Shown here in pieces: positions 41,891-43,726 of a stretch of DNA of 43,726 bases. Positions within the stretch are counted from its first letter, which is position 1. Every line of letters starts with the position of its first letter. The DNA is from Ruminococcus flavefaciens (GTDB taxonomy: Bacteria > Bacillota > Clostridia > Oscillospirales > Ruminococcaceae): NCBI GenBank assembly GCA_902762855.1, contig CACWPR010000020.1, positions 1 to 43,726 on the forward strand, read 5' to 3'. The notes under the pieces are model-generated. The model was given only the letters and a program-made list of their open reading frames with translations. It did not search any database and was not told where the DNA came from. A program made the translations under genes and the position numbers.

Positions 41891-41960
41891 TAGGGAAAGG
41901 GAAAAAATGCAATAAAAATTTAAGTATCCTCAGAGTGAGCCTGGGAAAAGCGGAGACAGG

Positions 41961-42872
41961 TCAGTATTTTATCCCTGCCTCGTCGAGGAAAGACTCAATG
42001 GTGAGGTTGGGGTCTCCGCCTTTTGAAGCGTAATATTTGAGTACCAGTGTAGCATCGGAGCCGTCGATAGAGTTGTCAAAATTAATATCTCCGTGCCTGG
42101 ACATAAGGTCTGTGAGGACATAGTCAGGGTTTGAAGGACGTTCTGCATAGCATTTGAGGATGAGTGTAGCGTCAGAGCCGTCAACGGAACCGCTGCCGTC
42201 AACATCGCCTATGTTCCCGGCGGTGGATATATCAAAGGAAACGATACTCTTATCCTGACCGATAGGGTATATTGCGATAGTTGCTGTATCTCCGCCGGCG
42301 AAGGCCTCGCTGAGACTTGAAGGCTTTGCAGCGCAGGTGGAGGAAATATCTACGTTTGAGGTCTCTGTGATGTACTTTCCGGAGCTGTCCTTCTGTGGAG
42401 TCTCTTTTGTAAGCGTTATAGTGACTTTAAGTCCTGAGAGGTCAACAGTGCCGTTGGTGCTTGCGTATCTGGTGCGTGAGGGGAGGCTGTCCATAGAGAT
42501 AACAGCAGTCTGCATAAGAGCGTGGAAGGTAGTGTCTCCGGTAACAGTTTCCGGAGTCTGGTCCCAGCCGCAGAATTCCTGCTCGGTATAGATGTCGATA
42601 TGCTTGCTGAGGGAGGAAGTGTCCACAGCGCTGTAGTCGATAGTGCTTCCCTCTTCGGCCTGATAAGATGACAAAACAGTGCCGTCGGGTGCAAGGAATG
42701 TAAGAGTGTAGACATTCGGGTCAGTGGGAGCGTATGGGTCAGCCTGACTTGTAGTAGATTGAGTGCCGCTCTGCCCGGAGCTGTCTCCTGTCTCTGCGAG
42801 GGATGAGAGCGGCATGACTGACCCGGCGATAACGCCGGCAGTCAGAAGTGTGAAAATAATGTCTTTGTTCAT
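41961..42872 (-). CDS. Secreted dockerin protein with InlB-B-like and Ig-like repeats
   Basis: 303 residues. A signal peptide (~1-26, ending SSLAE) and a Ser/Thr/Gln linker lead to an InlB B-repeat-like module (~53-118, YTLTFLAPDGTVLSSY to TTFHALMQ), then a bacterial Ig-like stretch (~122-165, RTRYASTNGTVDLSGLKVT). A dockerin pair follows (~218-285): DVDGSGSVDGSDATLIL and DINFDNSIDGSDATLVL. Both calcium loops are intact and nearly identical. No catalytic domain is seen, so it is more likely a structural or binding component of a cellulosome. AGGAG precedes the ATG. It is the third gene of a small operon. Confidence 0.8.
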   Translation of the reverse strand: MNKDIIFTLLTAGVIAGSVMPLSSLAETGDSSGQSGTQSTTSQADPYAPTDPNVYTLTFLAPDGTVLSSYQAEEGSTIDYSAVDTSSLSKHIDIYTEQEFCGWDQTPETVTGDTTFHALMQTAVISMDSLPSRTRYASTNGTVDLSGLKVTITLTKETPQKDSSGKYITETSNVDISSTCAAKPSSLSEAFAGGDTATIAIYPIGQDKSIVSFDISTAGNIGDVDGSGSVDGSDATLILKCYAERPSNPDYVLTDLMSRHGDINFDNSIDGSDATLVLKYYASKGGDPNLTIESFLDEAGIKY

Positions 42873-42882
42873 GATTTATCTC

Positions 42883-43167
42883 CTATTTCTTTCTGAGTGT
42901 GAACAGCCGGCAGCTCTTGGGAAATTTAGGGTACAGCTTCTGGAATTCCTCTTTGGTAAGGCAAATGCACATCATATTAGCAGAGAGGATAGCACCTGTT
43001 TTGGGGTCATAGGCGAAGATAGCGTAGAGGACTATCTGGTCCCATTCAATGCTGCGGATAGTTTCTTCTGCGGTCTGTTCAGCTATAGAGAAGTATTTCT
43101 CTATCACATTCATGGGGTAGAACCCCTGCAATTCAGAATTTACATAAAGCTCGATATCTGTATTCAA
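42883..43167 (-). CDS. Small protein of unknown function in the dockerin operon
   Basis: 94 residues, apparently cytoplasmic, with no signal peptide or membrane helix. The sequence (TAEETIRSIEWDQIVLYAIF, KTGAILSANMMCICLT, read as patterns) suggests a small alpha/beta fold; I do not recognise the family. It overlaps the membrane protein gene upstream by 4 nt and ends 10 nt before the dockerin gene, so the three are co-translated from one mRNA. Confidence 0.65.
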   Translation of the reverse strand: MNTDIELYVNSELQGFYPMNVIEKYFSIAEQTAEETIRSIEWDQIVLYAIFAYDPKTGAILSANMMCICLTKEEFQKLYPKFPKSCRLFTLRKK

Positions 43168-43373
43168 GGCGATACCTCCTTGTCGGTTTCAGAGGGAGGG
43201 CTTTCGGAGCGCAGCTTTTTCATTCTGGCTCTGAAAGTAAGGATACCGGAAACGACGGATGCAGCGATAAACAATATTATTAAAAGAGCCACGGCGGCTC
43301 CTGACACAGCAAAAGCGGACATAGCGGCAGTGCCGGAAAAAGCGGAGATCGCTTCAATTACAGTTCCTGACAT
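43164..43373 (-). CDS. Small single-pass membrane protein
   Basis: 69 residues. An Ala/Ser-rich N-terminus runs into a long hydrophobic helix (~22-45, VALLIILFIAASVVSGIL) followed by a basic segment (RARMKKLR) and an acidic tail. The start at 43373 is set by AAAGGAG nearby. It resembles OadG-like or holin-like small membrane proteins in shape only; no family is assigned. It is the first gene of the dockerin operon. Confidence 0.65.
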   Translation of the reverse strand: MSGTVIEAISAFSGTAAMSAFAVSGAAVALLIILFIAASVVSGILTFRARMKKLRSESPPSETDKEVSP

Positions 43374-43418
43374 CACGTCATCTCCTTTGGGATAAAAGTA
43401 TAATAACTGTTTTATGGT

Positions 43419-43447
43419 ATTATACCACATTTTTTACAGCTTGTCCA
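43419..43447 (-). promoter_or_regulatory. Sigma-A promoter of the three-gene dockerin operon
   Basis: TGGACA (43442-43447), 17-bp spacer, TATAAT (43419-43424) on the minus strand. Confidence 0.7.
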
Positions 43448-43511
43448 TAGTTTTACATATGAGAAAGAGGGAAGAAAATATTGTTAAATGATTAATTATT
43501 GCTGTCCCCTC

Positions 43512-43540
43512 TTGACTTTTTTCCTCCGGCATGGTATAAT
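43512..43540 (+). promoter_or_regulatory. Sigma-A promoter of the tRNA-Leu gene
   Basis: TTGACT (43512-43517), 17-bp spacer, TATAAT (43535-43540). Confidence 0.8.
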
Positions 43541-43553
43541 ATCATAGTTGAGC

Positions 43554-43640
43554 GCCGCTGTGGTGGAATTGGCAGACACAAGGGACTTAAAATCCCTCGG
43601 AGTAAAATCCGTACCGGTTCGACCCCGGTCAGCGGCACCA
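43554..43640 (+). tRNA. tRNA-Leu (anticodon UAA)
   Basis: 87 nt including encoded CCA. The acceptor GCCGCTG pairs with CAGCGGC. The anticodon arm is AGGGA-CTTAAAA-TCCCT with TAA at positions 34-36. A class II variable arm (CGGAGTAAAATCCG) and the T-arm CCGGTTCGACCCCGG are present. Confidence 0.97.
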
Positions 43641-43643
43641 GCG

Positions 43644-43683
43644 AAAGCCTGCGAGCCTGTTTTATGGCACCGCAGGCTTTTTT
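43644..43683 (+). terminator. Terminator of the tRNA-Leu gene
   Basis: AAAGCCTGCG (43644-43653) pairs with CGCAGGCTTT (43671-43680) and ends in a run of Ts. Confidence 0.85.
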
Positions 43684-43699
43684 ATACCTTAAAATGTAC

Positions 43700-43726
43700 T
43701 TGACACAGATGACAGAATGTGATATA
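43700..43726 (+). promoter_or_regulatory. Promoter truncated by the window end
   Basis: TTGACA (43700-43705), 17-bp spacer, TATA at the last four bases. A further transcription unit should start just outside the window. Confidence 0.55.

Noticed and set aside
41811-41912. A 34-residue N-terminal extension of GlyA
   Set aside because: It would start upstream of the -10/-35 boxes of the glyA promoter and lacks a ribosome binding site; AAAGGAG supports the start at 41810.
1-43726. CRISPR arrays, insertion sequences, prophage genes or integrase sites
   Set aside because: No regularly spaced repeat array, transposase, integrase or phage structural gene was seen; the tRNA-Leu gene has no att-like duplicate in the window.

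Overview
The window looks like chromosome of an anaerobic, fibre-degrading Firmicute of the Ruminococcus flavefaciens type. The reasons are three secreted proteins with C-terminal dockerins (a GH43 enzyme, a GH9 cellulase and a small repeat protein), GH9 and dockerin sequence styles typical of ruminococcal cellulosomes, a class III (oxygen-sensitive) ribonucleotide reductase, NADH-sensing Rex, and a complete set of genes for making succinate, a main fermentation product of that species. The species name is inferred from sequence style, not from a database search. Promoters are mostly close to the sigma-A consensus with 17-bp spacers, and most transcription units end in clear intrinsic terminators.

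Layout. 1-3416: a truncated ECF sigma factor gene (minus strand) with an attenuator-like leader, divergent from a dockerin-bearing GH43 enzyme. 3437-4880: a cobalamin adenosyltransferase-like gene and a HAD phosphatase. 4921-8103: GH9 cellulase preceded by a YerC/TrpR-like regulator (minus strand). 8499-13296: lon, engB, lysA and a GNAT acetyltransferase. 13458-17320: aconitase, isocitrate dehydrogenase and rex. 17849-29293: one tightly packed block holding fumarase, HdrB-HdrC-HdrA, four Flx-like electron-transfer proteins, a soluble FrdB/FrdA pair and an AspT/SucE-family transporter. 29411-33800: a small membrane protein, a lipoprotein esterase, a zinc-ribbon gene with pyrE (minus strand; pyrE appears damaged at its 3' end), and a membrane-anchored SGNH-like protein. 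34047-37036: nrdD, nrdG and a possible 41-residue ORF. 37090-38550: a probable 6S RNA (minus), a DUF1292 gene, and a roughly 680-nt gene-free stretch with its own promoter and terminator that reads as a large structured non-coding RNA. 38535-41810: rarA, a YhfC-like membrane protease and glyA. 41961-43373: a three-gene unit ending in a dockerin protein. 43554-43640: tRNA-Leu(UAA), followed by a promoter cut by the window end.

How the genes work together. The central 16 kb can be read as a split TCA cycle. acn and icd make 2-oxoglutarate and NADPH on the oxidative side, with rex as the NADH/NAD+ sensor. The next operon runs the reductive side: fumarase makes fumarate, FrdAB reduces it to succinate, and the AspT/SucE-type protein could export succinate. 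No membrane anchor or quinone-reactive subunit is encoded. Instead the Frd pair sits in the same operon as a full HdrABC-FlxABCD NADH dehydrogenase/heterodisulfide reductase-like complex. The most interesting reading is a cytoplasmic NADH-dependent fumarate reductase that may bifurcate electrons to ferredoxin. Each enzyme family is recognisable; the coupling of the complexes is inference. The second candidate for something undescribed is the large RNA at about 37869-38550.
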